From assembly GCF_026151205.1 (NCBI RefSeq), contig NC_087083.1, positions 4,690,460 to 4,754,459 of the forward strand: a stretch of DNA of 64,000 nt, read 5' to 3'. This document shows, in pieces, positions 12,113 to 22,961 of the stretch. How positions within the stretch are numbered: position 1 is the first letter of the stretch; the number at the start of each line of letters is the position of its first letter. Both the position numbers and the translations under genes were made by a program. The DNA is from Bolinopsis microptera. Taxonomy: Eukaryota > Ctenophora > Tentaculata > Lobata > Bolinopsidae. The notes beneath the pieces were generated by a model. It saw only the letters and a list, made by a program, of their open reading frames with translations. It was not told where the DNA came from and did not search any database.

Positions 12113-12121
12113 GAGCATATA

Positions 12122-12248
12122 GGGGTCCGGACTCTAGGGCGTAAGACTCTAGGGCGTAAGACTCTAGGGCGGCGCCCTACAAAACAGGACTCTACGGCGT
12201 GAAAATATCTAAAGCGTGAAAAAAACAGGACTATAGGGCGTGAAATAT
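12122..12248 (+). repeat. Left terminal inverted repeat of the first MULE
   Basis: Contains three direct ACTCTAGGGCG units spaced by TAAG, then a GGCGCC palindrome and two GGACT(C)TA(C/G)GGCGTGAAA units. It pairs with 16228-16352 over nearly its whole length. Confidence 0.85.
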
Positions 12249-12624
12249 AATTTTTATATTTTCGATCAAAATGAATCTAATTTCATTTTTAATAAGGATG
12301 TCCGTTGTCACAGGTTCACAGGGAGTATTTATCTCGACCTAAGATACAGCCAATGAAATGTAACACTGACTGAGCATAACGAAAGCGGATTAAACTTATT
12401 TCAAAACAATACTGTACTATTATAGTATGCATATTTGATATTATATAGAGTCCCGGTCCCAGAGAAAATACTACAATATAATCAAGGTACGATGTTGGAT
12501 ACCTGAGGTCTATATCTTTCGATAGCAACTCCATCTATGTATCTGCTTAGCTTCCATCACTGATCCTGGTACTTGAGATTCCAGGTGTGGCTTTAAACAA
12601 TGTTTTAAGGGCCCAACACTCAGC

Positions 12625-15191
12625 TCACTCAGTTGATGGTAGAACAGTGGGTCTTTGTGCGATGTTATAGCAGGGACTCCACTTCTTGTTTTCTCTTGCT
12701 AACCAGATTGCATAGGAACATCTGAGAGCAACCAAAGCTGCCTCTTGGAACACTGCTTTCTTTACTCTCTTTGTAACACCAAAGTAGTTTAGTAGGGCTG
12801 GTAAGGTATGATGCCAGAAGCCTCTACACCCAACCTCTACCGTAAAAAGCTGAGCTTTCCACCCACTGCCATGCAGCCCAGGAATAAGCTCTCTGTTGTA
12901 ACGTGCTTGTTTACGTTCTACTTGGTCACTAAAGTTACTCTCGTCACCAACTGTCAACTCTACTAATATGACCACCTTTCCTTTATCAGACCAGACTACA
13001 ATATCGGGACGTTCTGCAGTTCCGTAGATGTGCTGGGGGAACTGTGCTGGGAGGTCATCTTCGTCCCAGATAATCTGCCAATCTTGGTCTTTCTCAAAAG
13101 GGCTCTCTCTTTTCATCTTCGTCTTCGGTTTTTGGTAACAGCTGCTAGATGACTTGAAGCCTGTCCAGTCCTGAACTTCAAGTTTAAAATCTTTGTTGTT
13201 GAACTTCTCGATTTGATCCAGTAGGGATTTCGCAATGACCCGCAGCACGTTGTCATGCCTCCAATTGTATCGTTTGTTGTTCAGCGAGAAGTTGCAAGCT
13301 ACCAAAATGTGCTTGATGTTGCAGTGTCTCCATCCGCAAAGTGGACAGTGTCCTGTGTCAGCATAGTTCCACAGGCTCATGTTTGCTGGAGTATTTGCAA
13401 CGTCATGGGTTGCATTGAGGTGGAACTTAAGAAGAGCAGGGCTCATCTTGTAGTTGTAAATAAGGTTGTTCCAACCTAGGTCTAGCTGCATGGTGTTTTC
13501 CCATGTTAAGAATTGTCCTTGAACTCCCTTGTCTATCAGTGTCAACAGGATATCCTGCTCTGAGATGTGGGATACCAGTTCTTTCAGTTTTTCCTTTTCA
13601 CTGGCTACACTCCTCTTGGATCCCAAGCCCATCCTGCCTTGCACTGTTACCCCTACTAACTCTCTGAAGTAGAGATCTCTTTCTCTAGCACTCAGCTCAT
13701 TAGTGTAACCCCACCGACTGCTCCCTTCTTGTTTCTTGGCCCTGTGCTCGTAGATCTCCTTAACTTTAGGATCCTTGCTGTTCTTTAGAGAGTAAACTTT
13801 GGACACCTGAAGGAACTTGTATAAGTCCGATAGTCTTTTAAGATTCAATCCAAAGCAATCCTTATTTCTGTAAAGCACACTGACAGTAATTGTCTTTGTT
13901 ACACCTAGCCATTTCTTCAGATACTTCGTACATATTGCTTCAAGATCTTTGACAAAACTAACCGGGAGATTGTAGATCATCAGGTCCCAGGAGAGCTTGC
14001 TGGTTAGGAGGTTGTTGTAAATCCAGCATTTCATCACTCCATTAAGGCCTGATCCGTCCACTGCCTGAAACAGTGTAATCAGTTTGTCTTCTATCAGCTT
14101 CTTGGTATCTTTGAGGCCCAGATCCACATATATCCAATGGCCAAGAAACTTCATCGGTGTATTTCCAATAAACTGGATTTGAGCTCCATCTATGAAAATT
14201 TCAGGGTCATAGGACACATACCTTCCATCTATAACCTTCATCCCCAGGGATACGCATTTACTCGGCTTGGCTTTCATTTTCCTTGACCAAGTAAGAAATC
14301 TTTCCATCACATCTATTAGCTTCTTCATCTTTTCCAGCCTGGGAGACATCAGAGTTAGGTCGTCAGCAAAAGCACGGCTTGACGTGCTGCTAGAACTAAA
14401 AGACGGCTTGTAACCCAAGTCGCTTTGATTTTTCAGGAGATCCAATAGTAGGTTGAAAACTATTAAGAACAGTACAACCGATAGAGGGTCGCCCTGAAAA
14501 AGACCTAACATATAAAAGAACCAGTTTGTTTTCCAGTCCTTTGTCACCACTCTCACAATCAGCTCATCATAGTACTTAAACATATATTCTATGAGCCAGT
14601 TTGGGAACTTATAATGTCTTAGAGCATATATTATCAAGTTGTGGGGAACCCGGCCGTAGGCGTTCATTAGGTCCACCCAAACTGCAAAGATCTGTCGTCT
14701 ATTAGATTTGGCATCCTTCAACTCTTCCATCAGAGCCTGAGTATGCTCGAGGCAACCTGGTGTCTTACGCAGGAATCCTTTCTGGATAGACGTGTCTATG
14801 TAGCTATTACTGACCATATACTCTAGCATTCTGTCCGCTAGTAATCCCATCTGCAACTTCCCACTAGTGTTTGTTTTAGTGATGTTTCTGAACTTACTAG
14901 GGTCATCTAAATCCTCAGTTTTTGCTATCAGAATGGCTTCACCTACTCGCCATTGCAGCGGGACTCTCTGGCTTTCCCATAGAGAATCCAGCAATTTGAA
15001 TACTGCTTTCGCCATTCTGGGACATCTCTTATATACCAGATATGGGACTCCATTCGGACCAGGTGATGATTTATTTCTACGGCTTTTCAGCTTCGTTTGA
15101 AACTCATCCCAGTCCAATCTCTCCATCTCAAATGCAGTCTTTGGTACTGGGGCACAGTTCCACTTTAAAGACTTAGAACCGCCTGCCATAG
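12625..15191 (-). pseudogene. R2-type LINE: RT, zinc knuckle and restriction-like endonuclease (body of ORF)
   Basis: A long open frame (886 codons if read from 15285; the first ~32 residues look spurious and homology starts near 15180). RT landmarks: KSSPGPNGVPYLVYKRCP, IQKGFLRKTPGCLEHT, VWVDLMNAYGRVPH (block A), GLFQGDPLSVVLF (B) and RAFADDLTLM (C). Then comes a C-terminal CPLCGWRHCNIKHILVAC knuckle and a PD-(D/E)xK-like endonuclease (RPDIVVWS, ILVELT, RKQARY). This order (RT, CCHC, REL-endonuclease) defines the R2/R4/NeSL/HERO group, which usually cuts specific targets. The N-terminal part is missing here because it lies inverted at 15191-15793. Confidence 0.85.
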
Positions 15192-15793
15192 TGATGGAGG
15201 TCACAAAGAAACTTAAACTACCAACAGCAGCAGAGAAGGGAGTATGGAAGGGAATTGATGAAGACCTGATTGTTTTGGTGAACAATGTAGCAGCAGAGGA
15301 CGTGGAGTCCCGACTGGAGAAGGTAGAAAAGCTGGTATACAGCTATCTGGAAAGCAGATTCGGTGAAGAGGAAGCGAAGAAACCTCGTGTTCCCCAGAAG
15401 GAAAAGGAGAACAAGGAGACAAAAGTTATTCGCTTGGCCAAGAGAGAGGCTAAGAGAAACAAGAAAGATGCTAGGAGAAGCAATGATCAGAATATGTTGG
15501 CTCAAGCTAAGACTGAGTACCTGAGACTCGTGCGCTTACACAACAAAAGCCGTCGTAATGAGCTCAGGAAGAAGAAGAATAAGGAGAGCAAAAAGGAACA
15601 GTCACAGTTTAAACAAAACCCATTTCAATTTGGAAGGAAACTGCTGGACGGGGATAAGAAGAACAAACCCCCTAATTTCTCCAAGGAAGTGGCTGACAGA
15701 TTCTTTAAGAATGAGTACTGTGATAAGGAGAGAAGTGCTCTATATGTAAAGCTTAAAGGACCCACTTTAAACGTAAACAATACTGATAGCTAG
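15191..15793 (+). pseudogene. Inverted N-terminal part of the same R2-type LINE ORF
   Basis: 200 codons on the opposite strand from the RT, starting head-to-head at the junction near 15190. The sequence has EKGVWKGIDEDL, then YSYLESRFGEEE, a very basic lysine/arginine-rich middle, NPFQFGRKLLDG, and FSKEVADRFF..EY near the end. In related R2-type proteins these segments stand directly upstream of the RT (the VW..VDEDL, ERFG, DPF.F.K.L and V...L...YSD pattern). It is therefore not a separate antisense gene but the 5' part of the element, inverted as in twin-primed LINE insertions. Confidence 0.75.
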
Positions 15794-15977
15794 TGTCTTA
15801 GAGGTGGGAAGCGTGGGAAGCTGTCAGTCACCAACATTTTATTGTTAAATTATAAAAGCTCACCAACACACCCTGTACAGTAAAGAAAGATGTTTATAAT
15901 CAAAACAATAACAATAAAAACATGATCTAGTGATCTATCCCATCATTAATTCATTATCATTCGTTTCCTACTACACT

Positions 15978-16220
15978 ATGTCCGATCTTTCGTTTACTTT
16001 AATCAGAGGAAGAACGGCCAAGAGTAAGAACGCACTGCACCTAGGATTCCGGTACTCTCCAGATGGAAAATTAAGAAAAGATGGGTCACAGTTTTGGAGA
16101 TGTGTGAAGAAAGCCGGATCCTGTAAGGGGTGAATCTGGACCAAGGGTTTGAGCCTCACGGAGACACCTGCAATTCCACACAACCACGAAGCTGACTTCA
16201 TAGACGCAGAAAATTAGAAA
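15978..16220 (+). pseudogene. FLYWCH zinc-finger remnant of a MULE transposase
   Basis: From the ATG at 15978 the frame reads SFTLIRGRTAKSKN, LGFRYSPDGKL, QFWRCVKKAGSCKG, a TGA stop (16131-16133), then IWTKGL and PHNHEADF. Spacing of the aromatic residues, two cysteines and the final H-x-H fits a FLYWCH finger, and it parallels the N terminus of the intact MULE protein at 46545-47948 (NGFRYVFD, SYWKCSEFRKGC, HTHPVHH). The right TIR begins eight bases later, so the catalytic part is deleted. Confidence 0.7.
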
Positions 16221-16227
16221 AAAACAA

Positions 16228-16352
16228 TATTTCACGCCCTAGAGTCCTGTTTTTTTCACGCCCAAGATTTTTCACGCCCTAGAGTCCTGTTTTGTAGGGC
16301 GCCGCCCTAGAGTCTTACGCCCTAGAGTCTTACGCCCTAGAGTCCCGGACCC
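16228..16352 (-). repeat. Right terminal inverted repeat of the first MULE
   Basis: Reverse-complement partner of 12122-12248, ending next to the second TSD copy at 16353-16361. Confidence 0.85.
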
Positions 16353-16361
16353 GAGCATATA

Positions 16362-16834
16362 CATGATATATGATTTAACGAATTTAAGTATCGTTAAATT
16401 TATACAAGTCGCTACTGCGTGTTATAGGTAAATGTATGTGATGCTATGTAATTGATGTATGTAATGTTGACTCGTCTTTAAATAATTTCCCAGATCGAAA
16501 ATATTTTAGTCAAAAAAGCTAGCTGAATAAATTAAAAAAAATTAAATGATATGGAAAAATGGTCTTAAAAATACGACTAATATTGTTGTTGACTTGAAAT
16601 TAACAAAATTTGTGACTTATATTATGGTAACCATAATATTTATGGGAACCAAAGTTATTGTGAACCAAATTTTTTCAGGCATGGTGGGCTGAACATGGAG
16701 CTACCGAAAGCTGCGAATCATTTAGAAATAAACTCAAATTCAGCAGACAGACAGAAGCATTAGTTTGAGTTAAGTTGTAAAGCTTCTTTAAACTTTTTCA
16801 TCACAAAGAGAAATTTGTGTTAAATAGTAGTGGT
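16362..16834. other. Unassigned AT-rich stretch
   Basis: No gene or repeat recognised; right flank of the MULE. Confidence 0.5.
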
Positions 16835-16990
16835 AAATTTAAAGGGCGTGTTGGTAGACCTAATACAAACTTATATCAAATATGCTTGTTGATGACCTTA
16901 AATATAGAAACTTAGAACTTAGAAATTTGAGTGATTTAAATGAAATAAGGGATATTGCTAGCTGTAGGAAGTGTTGGAAACTGTTGTACT
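16835..16990 (+). pseudogene. C-terminal scrap of a LINE ORF2
   Basis: Two overlapping frames give KGRVGRPNTNLYQ, then after a shift MLVDDLKYRNLELRNLSDL and IRDIASCRKCWKLLY followed by a stop. The pattern GRP....(12-14)..D.....L....A.DR..WR is the usual C terminus of RTE-like and related LINE proteins. About 50 residues with one frameshift; too short to place further. Confidence 0.45.
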
Positions 16991-17123
16991 AGGCACAGAT
17001 TACGTAGTTAAGATGTTTTCTTAATGGAGTTCTATTAACTATGTATGATCCTGTTTTATAATAAGATTATTTGTATAGAGTCGTATATAATGTTTCTTCT
17101 TAGACTGCCAGAGAGCACAGAAG

Positions 17124-17190
17124 ATGGCTACTAGACAGCTAAAATCGATACTTTACGAGCCACCAGGGGATGCCTTTTTTCGATGGATAA
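17124..17190 (+). CDS. Possible short coding exon of unknown gene
   Basis: An ATG in good context (GAAGATGGC) opens a 22-codon frame, MATRQLKSILYEPPGDAF..., that runs into a strong donor (AAAGTAAGTG). It is preceded by a pyrimidine tract and TTAG acceptor at 17098-17112. A candidate downstream acceptor (TTTATTTCAG, ending 18718) would extend it for about 15 codons to a stop. I do not recognise the peptide. It could be a remnant exon or chance. Confidence 0.25.
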
Positions 17191-17540
17191 AGTAAGTGCA
17201 CCGACTTTTGACGCTTAAAAAAGTAAAAAGGACTTTTCACAGAGATATTTTGGTACCATCTTATGATGGCCTCTCATATGTATCTTTCGCCTTTCGGATC
17301 AATTTATTCCGGTCAACAAAGTTTCCTACTCCAGGCCATTAAATTGCTCCGTCAAAAACGCTATTATACCGGAGTTTTATGATAGTCCGGAGTTGGACGT
17401 TTTTCTGTACGCTTAGCTTGTCAATCTATGGTGTAGTTACCGTATAATATAAATGCTGTGAACACATTTTTCACTTGCTCGTTGACGAGGGTCACGTGAT
17501 GGTAGGCGAATTTGTCAAGTTTATACGACTATTGTAATTG

Positions 17541-17577
17541 TACAATAAAATATTTATATTTTTGTATCCTTGTATCC
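17541..17577 (+). repeat. Orphan LINE 3' tail
   Basis: ACAATAAAATATTTATATTT followed by two TTGTATCC units matches the AATAAA plus TATCCTTG-repeat end of the truncated LINE at 5341-5400. No coding sequence of that LINE is upstream, so it may be an extremely truncated copy or a related family. Confidence 0.5.
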
Positions 17578-19919
17578 GTGACCTCTGACAGGACACCGGT
17601 CATCTCGCCCAATTTTCCCGGGAGAATCAGATCTCATGTCAACTAGCGCGTGATCATCCCGGCCTGGGTGGTCCACTTGTAATGTTGTCAAACGGGAACC
17701 TCGGCCTCGCACATCTGGTAGTGAAGTACTGATTACAGCTGCAGGTCCTCCAAATTCACGAAGTCCAATAAGTCCTTGTATGAGCCATCAGTGTAAATCA
17801 CGGTACTTTTCTAATCATAATCGCTTAGCTTGGCATCATTCAATGGACATTTGTTGTTCAAAAGAAGAAGAGTCAAAAATGAGAGTGAACGGTGACTGCT
17901 TATTGCATAAGCTCTTAAATCTGCTAACCGTACATAGCTCACGCAGCTGTCTACAGTTGCTGGGCTCGTTCCGGGTCAGAAATTTAAAGTTTACTGCGGC
18001 GTGGGGCTACATCGTCGTTCTGCTGTCGTGTACATTTAAGAATGTGGTGTGGAAAGAGTTCTGACTTTTCCTGGAGTAAAGATATATGTCGGCCGTCTTT
18101 GTCACGGAGAAGTCTTTAAAGCTTTAAAGCTCTGAGCTTGACCTATTAAAAGACAAAAGATACATTTGCACGTCACGAGTAATGTGACCTACTGAAAAAA
18201 AATCGGGCAATTTGAAAACTTATTCAAGTTCACACATGCACAATCAACCCCTCATTGGTGTGATCCTCTGATCCGGGAAATCGAGATGTCCTCTCACAAA
18301 CAACAGTTATTAGTAACAAGCATAACACGATTTTCCAATCTATTAACGAAGTTTGAGCATTTAGGGTCAAAGCAGAGACTTGGGTCGATGTGAATCGGCT
18401 TAAAAATAACAAATTTGGGGTATCTTTATTTTACATCTTGGTCGAGACCTGTCACCAGCAATATGATTTCATGTTGCCTTATTCAGGCGGGCGAAACTCA
18501 CGTTACATGCGATCTGATCATCTGACTCTCACGATCGAGATCGGTAGCTTTAACTCACCAGCTCCAACACGGTTTTTTAGACTTTTTTCGGTTTTTCGAG
18601 CTGCCCTTCTCCCCTGAGGCCACGATGAAAAACATACAATATATTATATCTTTATTCTTTATATGTTACATGCATTCCCCTGCAGTAGTGAAAAGTAAAT
18701 TGTTTGTTTTATTTCAGTGTCGACAGCTCAAACTATGGTGGTATCTTATCGCTACAATGCTGCTAACTAGACTCTTGGATGAAGTTAAGTTGTTTTAGTC
18801 AGATGATCTACTTTTTGGCGTTTCCTACTGCCCTAGTTATAGTAGTTCAAGGTTTAACTGTAAATATGGTGTTAAGTAAGTTTCAATACTTCCCTGCCAC
18901 CTTTTCAGACATTGCAGAGATGTGTGACCGCACAATTCTCAAACCGAAGAATCAAAAGGAGTTATTGATTTATCGGTATATAAAGTATGTATGCTTTATC
19001 AAACAAAGCCACTAGGTAAGCAAATTCAAATATTTTGACAGTTCATACTGCGGTTATACATTGCAGCCAATGCGCAGCAAACAAGAGCTTGCCACGAGCT
19101 TGCCACTGCTATAAGCATTCGTATTCGTAGCTTGTTTGAATCTCAAATTTATTCGAATTATCATAAGTAGCCGGAAGCCCGTCCTGCGGACGGAGTTCTT
19201 CAGCACAAAATCGATTCTCAAACATTTTAAATCTACCCTTTCTCATTTCTACTTCTTTTCCTTTCACAATTTTCATGTTTTTAAAAAACTTCTTACCCCT
19301 ATCCATGTCACCTATGATTCATGCATTTCTAGCTTCTCGGACAGTGCTGTCTTTTCCCTCATTGGCAAATCCTGAAAGTTTTATGAAAAATATAGATCAG
19401 AGTTATGTTTGTTCTGCATTTCAGGTATTCGTGACACAGTTTACGTGTGATGACGTGGGCATCTCTCAACACACTTTGCAGCATGAGCGACGGTGCCCTG
19501 GCGGGATATCTGGAAATGTAGCCTTGAGCTCAGTTTATTTTTCTCCGTCACCTCACCCGGGGGAGGGGGGGGAGCCAATGACTTTGGGTACTTTGGGGAC
19601 AAGTGCAGAATTTCGCCAGCAATTTAACCTTCAGTCCCTATGATTTTCGTCCCCATTGGTGCTCAAAAGTCTCCATCAGTAGTCATTGCCCCCCCCCCCC
19701 CCCCCCCTCATCCTGTGTCGGCTGTATGCAATTCTGATTGTACCACGGTTAAAAAATGCCAGTTAAATGTACCAACTCTCGTTTTATTTATTGTACCGAC
19801 TCTCGCTCTTCGACCACGCTTTTCGTCTACTTGGCGTAGGGCGCGGTAAGATTTCATGTAATCACGCACACACGTATCGCGCGCGATGTAGAAATAAGTG
19901 CACATGGTCTTGTGGGTTC
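17578..19919. other. Unassigned stretch; possible splice signals, 19-bp poly-C run
   Basis: Several short ORFs but none with family features. An internal-exon-like segment with good borders (CCACCTTTTCAG acceptor ending 18907; AAAGTATGT donor near 18985) encodes DIAEMCDRTILKPKNQKELL, which I cannot identify. A run of 19 C lies at 19689-19707 and a G-rich run near 19561-19572. Confidence 0.4.
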
Positions 19920-20108
19920 AAATGACCCCCGTAATCCATGTGGTGGGGCAGGAGGGTCAAGCACTGTTTTTTCTGAAATGAACCTCCTGATCCATGTGGT
20001 GGGGCAGGAGGGTCAAGCACTGTTTCTGAAATGAACCTCCTGATCCATGCGGTGGGGCAGGAGGGTCAAGCAATGTTCTTTTCAGGTTGACCCTCCTGCG
20101 CCATTAGT
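19920..20108 (+). repeat. Tandem repeat, about 60-bp unit, 3 copies, ending in an inverted arm
   Basis: GGTGGGGCAGGAGGGTCAAG recurs at about 19939, 19999 and 20051, joined by CTGAAATGAACCTCCTGATCC spacers. The array ends with TTGACCCTCCTGCGCC, the reverse complement of the unit core, so the last unit can fold into a 13-bp stem. Confidence 0.85.
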
Positions 20109-20109
20109 T

Positions 20110-21900
20110 TTAAAAAATTCTATCATTCAGATCTCGAAATATATGCCTGCGTTCCGCTAGAAACCGCCAATTTGAAATATTTACTTGTGTTTGAAGTCAT
20201 ATCTCAAGTTTGGCACATAGAAATTCGCCCAAACTTGCTCAGATTATCTGTCTAATAGCCATGTAACTATCTGGAAAGTTTTAAAAAATTCTATCATTTA
20301 GATCTCGAAATATGTGCCTGCGTTCCGCTAGAAACCGCCAATTTGAAATATTTACTTGTGTTTGAAGTCATATCTCAAGTTTGGCACATAGAAATTCGCC
20401 CAAACTTGCTCAGATTATCTGTCTTATAGCCATGTAACTATCTGGAAAGTTTTTAAAAATTCTATCATTCAGATCTCGAAATATATGCCTCCGTTCCGCT
20501 AGAAACCGCCAATTTGAAATATTTACTTGTGTTTGAAGTCATATCTCAAGTTTGGCACATATAAATTCGCCCAAACTCGCTCAGATTATCCGTCTTATAG
20601 CCCTGTAACTACCTGGAAAGTTTAAAGAAATTCTATCATTCAGATCTTGAGATAATCGACTTTCGTCAAATATTGTACCAAAACCGCCACTTTGAGATGT
20701 TTTCGTGTGTTTGAAGTCATATCTCAAGTTTGGCACATAGAAATTCGCCCAAACTTGCTCAGATTATCTGTCTTATAGCCATGTAACTATCTGGAAAGTT
20801 TTAAAAAATTCTATCATTCAGATCTCGAAATATATGCCTGCGTTCTGCTAGAAACCGCCAATTTGAAATATTTACTTGTGTTTGAAGTCATATCTCAAGT
20901 TTGGCACATAAAAATTCGCCCAAACTTGCTCAGATTATCCGTCTTATAGCCATGTAACTATCTGGAAAGTTTTAAAAATTCTATCATTTAGATCTCGAAA
21001 TATATGCCTGCGTTCCGCTAGAAACCGCCAATTTGAAATATTTACTTGTGTTTGAAGTCATATCTCAAGTTTGGCACATAGAAATTCGCCCAAACTCGCT
21101 CAGATTATCCGTCTTATAGCCCTGTAACTATCTGGAAAGTTTAAAGAAATTCTATCATTCAGATCTCGAGATAATCGACTTTCGTCAAATATTGTACCAA
21201 AACCGCCACTTTGAGATGTTTTCGTGTGTTTGAAGTCATATCTCAAGTTTGGCACATAGAAATTCGCCCAAACTTGCTCAGATTATCCGTCTTATAGCCA
21301 TGTAACTATCTGGAAAGTTTTAAAAAATTCTATCATTCAGATCTCGAAATATATGCCTGCGTTCCGCTAGAAACCGCCAATTTGAAATATTTACTTGTGT
21401 TTGAAGTCATATCTCAAGTTTGGCACATAGAAATTCGCCCAAACTCGCTCAGATTATCCGTCTTATAGCCCTGTAACTATCTGGAAAGTTTAAAGAAATT
21501 CTATCATTCAGATCTCGAGATAATCGACTTTCGTCAAATATTGTACCAAAACCGCCACTTTGAGATGTTTTCGTGTGTTTGAAGTCATATCTCAAGTTTG
21601 GCACATAGAAATTCGCCCAAACTTGCTCAGATTATCTGTCTTATAGCCATGTAACTATCAGGAAAGTTTTAAAAATTCTATCATTCAGATCTCGAAATAT
21701 ATGCCTGCGTTCCGCTAGAAACCGCCAAAATTTGAAATATTTACTTGTGTTTGAAGTCATATCTCAAGTTTGGCACATAGAAATTCGCCCAAACTTGCTC
21801 AGATTATCCGTCTTATAGCCCTGTAACTATCTGGAAAGTTTAAAGAAATTCTATCATTCAGATCTCGAGATAATCGACTTTCGTCAAATATTGTACCATG
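20110..21900 (+). repeat. Satellite-like array of two unit types (171 bp and about 178 bp), ~10.3 copies
   Basis: The word TTCTATCATTCAGATCTCG starts units at 20118, 20289, 20460, 20631, 20809, 20979, 21150, 21328, 21499, 21676 and 21849. Type A units (~171 bp) continue GAAATATATGCCTGCGTTCC; type B units (~178 bp) continue GAGATAATCGACTTTCGTC. Both share a block with GAAGTCATATCTCAAGTTTG. The order is A A A B A A B A B A B, the last B being cut. The array abuts the LINE remnant below. Confidence 0.93.
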
Positions 21901-21919
21901 GTACAGTTTGGTACAGAAA

Positions 21920-22642
21920 GTCCAACTCTAATTAGGTATTTGTTTACATAAATTCCACGTTTTTATCAATAATCTAGCATGGTCCAAAACTGTTAAAGTT
22001 GTCATTATGCCACTCATTATCGAACCTGCTTTGGGCATCTAGAAGAGATCGGTTTAGCCTTGATTTGATTGAGTTACAGGATGTGTTCACAAAGTCAGGT
22101 TTATTCTGTGGATTATAGTCCTTGAATTGATTCCAAAGCCAAGAAGATTTATAAATAAAGTTATGGCTTGGCTTTGGTGGTATTAGACGGTCATCCCTCA
22201 GTCCAGACATGTTAAGTAAAGAGTAGAGAGATATGGGTACCCTATATTTCACTATTTTAAAAGTTCAGTTATAGTACGAAGTTTGTAAAGATTATGAACA
22301 GTAAGGAGTTTATGACTGTTAAATAAGGGTTATATAATCTTCAGAATAATTTTCATTTAGTTTGGATGCAATCGACTGAAAATATTTATTGAATTCATTA
22401 GCAATCATCCTACGATTTATTATTTTTTGATCGTTAAGGATAAAACATGGCTTTATTTCACGCCTGGATTTTCCACGAATAGTGTTTATGATTTCCCACG
22501 TTTTCTTACTATCACCAGAGCAGTCAGTTAATTTACCTGCATAATGATTCTTCTTGACACGGTCAATAAGTACCTTGAGATGCTTCCTGTAATCCTTATA
22601 TTCAAGGTATCTTTTTGCTATACTCATACAAGCTATATTCAT
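21920..22642 (-). pseudogene. CR1-like LINE remnant lacking its RT core
   Basis: Minus strand. The upper piece (22319-22642) matches the endonuclease-RT linker of the first LINE: SKKTWEIINTIRGKSRR, FILNDQKIINRRMIANEFN, FQSIASKLNEN. It then jumps directly to the C-terminal region (NSHKLLTVHNLYKL, frameshift, KYRVPISLYSLLN, FIYKSSWLWNQF, ending at 21974). In the relative at 24513-26296 about 500 residues, including the whole RT, lie between these parts. So this is an internally deleted, non-autonomous copy with one frameshift at about 22255. Sequence from 21920 to 21973 is probably its 3' UTR. Confidence 0.8.
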
Positions 22643-22961
22643 ACAAGTGAGGCATTACGACCAGGGTCCTCACGGATACCCTGTCTTGGAGGTCGAGCCA
22701 ATGCCCTGTGTTCGGTAATTGTGTCTACTGATATAGCCTTCATACTTTCCCTACTAACAGTCACTGTAACCCTATCACTCGGAAGGCCCCACGGCTCCTA
22801 CATGGACGCACGGCCGGGAGCCCATGTAGGGATAAAAGTGACCGCAAGAAATCCATCACATCAGTCACAGATCCAAAGCTGGGAGAGAAAAAAAGGCGGA
22901 AAAAAAAAGGGGAAAAAAGAAAGAAAGGAAGAAAGGAAGGACTGAAAGAGGAAGCTTGAAA
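22643..22961. other. Unassigned GC-richer segment ending in a purine tract
   Basis: No homology recognised. A purine-only-like run (GAGAGAAAAAAAGGCGG... to about 22945) ends the segment and might be the A-rich tail of a plus-strand SINE or retrosequence, but no internal promoter boxes were evident. Confidence 0.4.

Larger units (their letters stand above)
12122..16352 (+). mobile_element. Mutator-like element (MULE), non-autonomous, with 9-bp TSD
   Basis: The element is bounded by a 9-bp TSD GAGCATATA (12113-12121 and 16353-16361), the length typical of Mutator elements. Its ~125-bp terminal inverted repeats (12122-12248, 16228-16352) begin GGG(G)TCCGG and contain iterated ACTCTAGGGCG units. 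Inside are a FLYWCH zinc-finger remnant (15978-16220), the domain often found at the N terminus of animal MULE transposases, and a rearranged R2-type retroelement (about 12540-15800). No MULE catalytic domain is left, so it could move only in trans. Confidence 0.85.

Noticed and set aside
15191-15505. Minus-strand ORFs and the first ~32 residues of the 886-codon frame above 15191
   Set aside because: They lie antisense to the inverted N-terminal segment; RT homology begins only below ~15190.
19275-19849. ORFs of 122 and 69 codons near the poly-C run
   Set aside because: Composition is driven by low-complexity C/G tracts; no family features.
20110-21900. CRISPR array or alpha-satellite (171-bp period)
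   Set aside because: Repeats are contiguous with no unique spacers, and the sequence has no alpha-satellite features; the matching length is coincidence.
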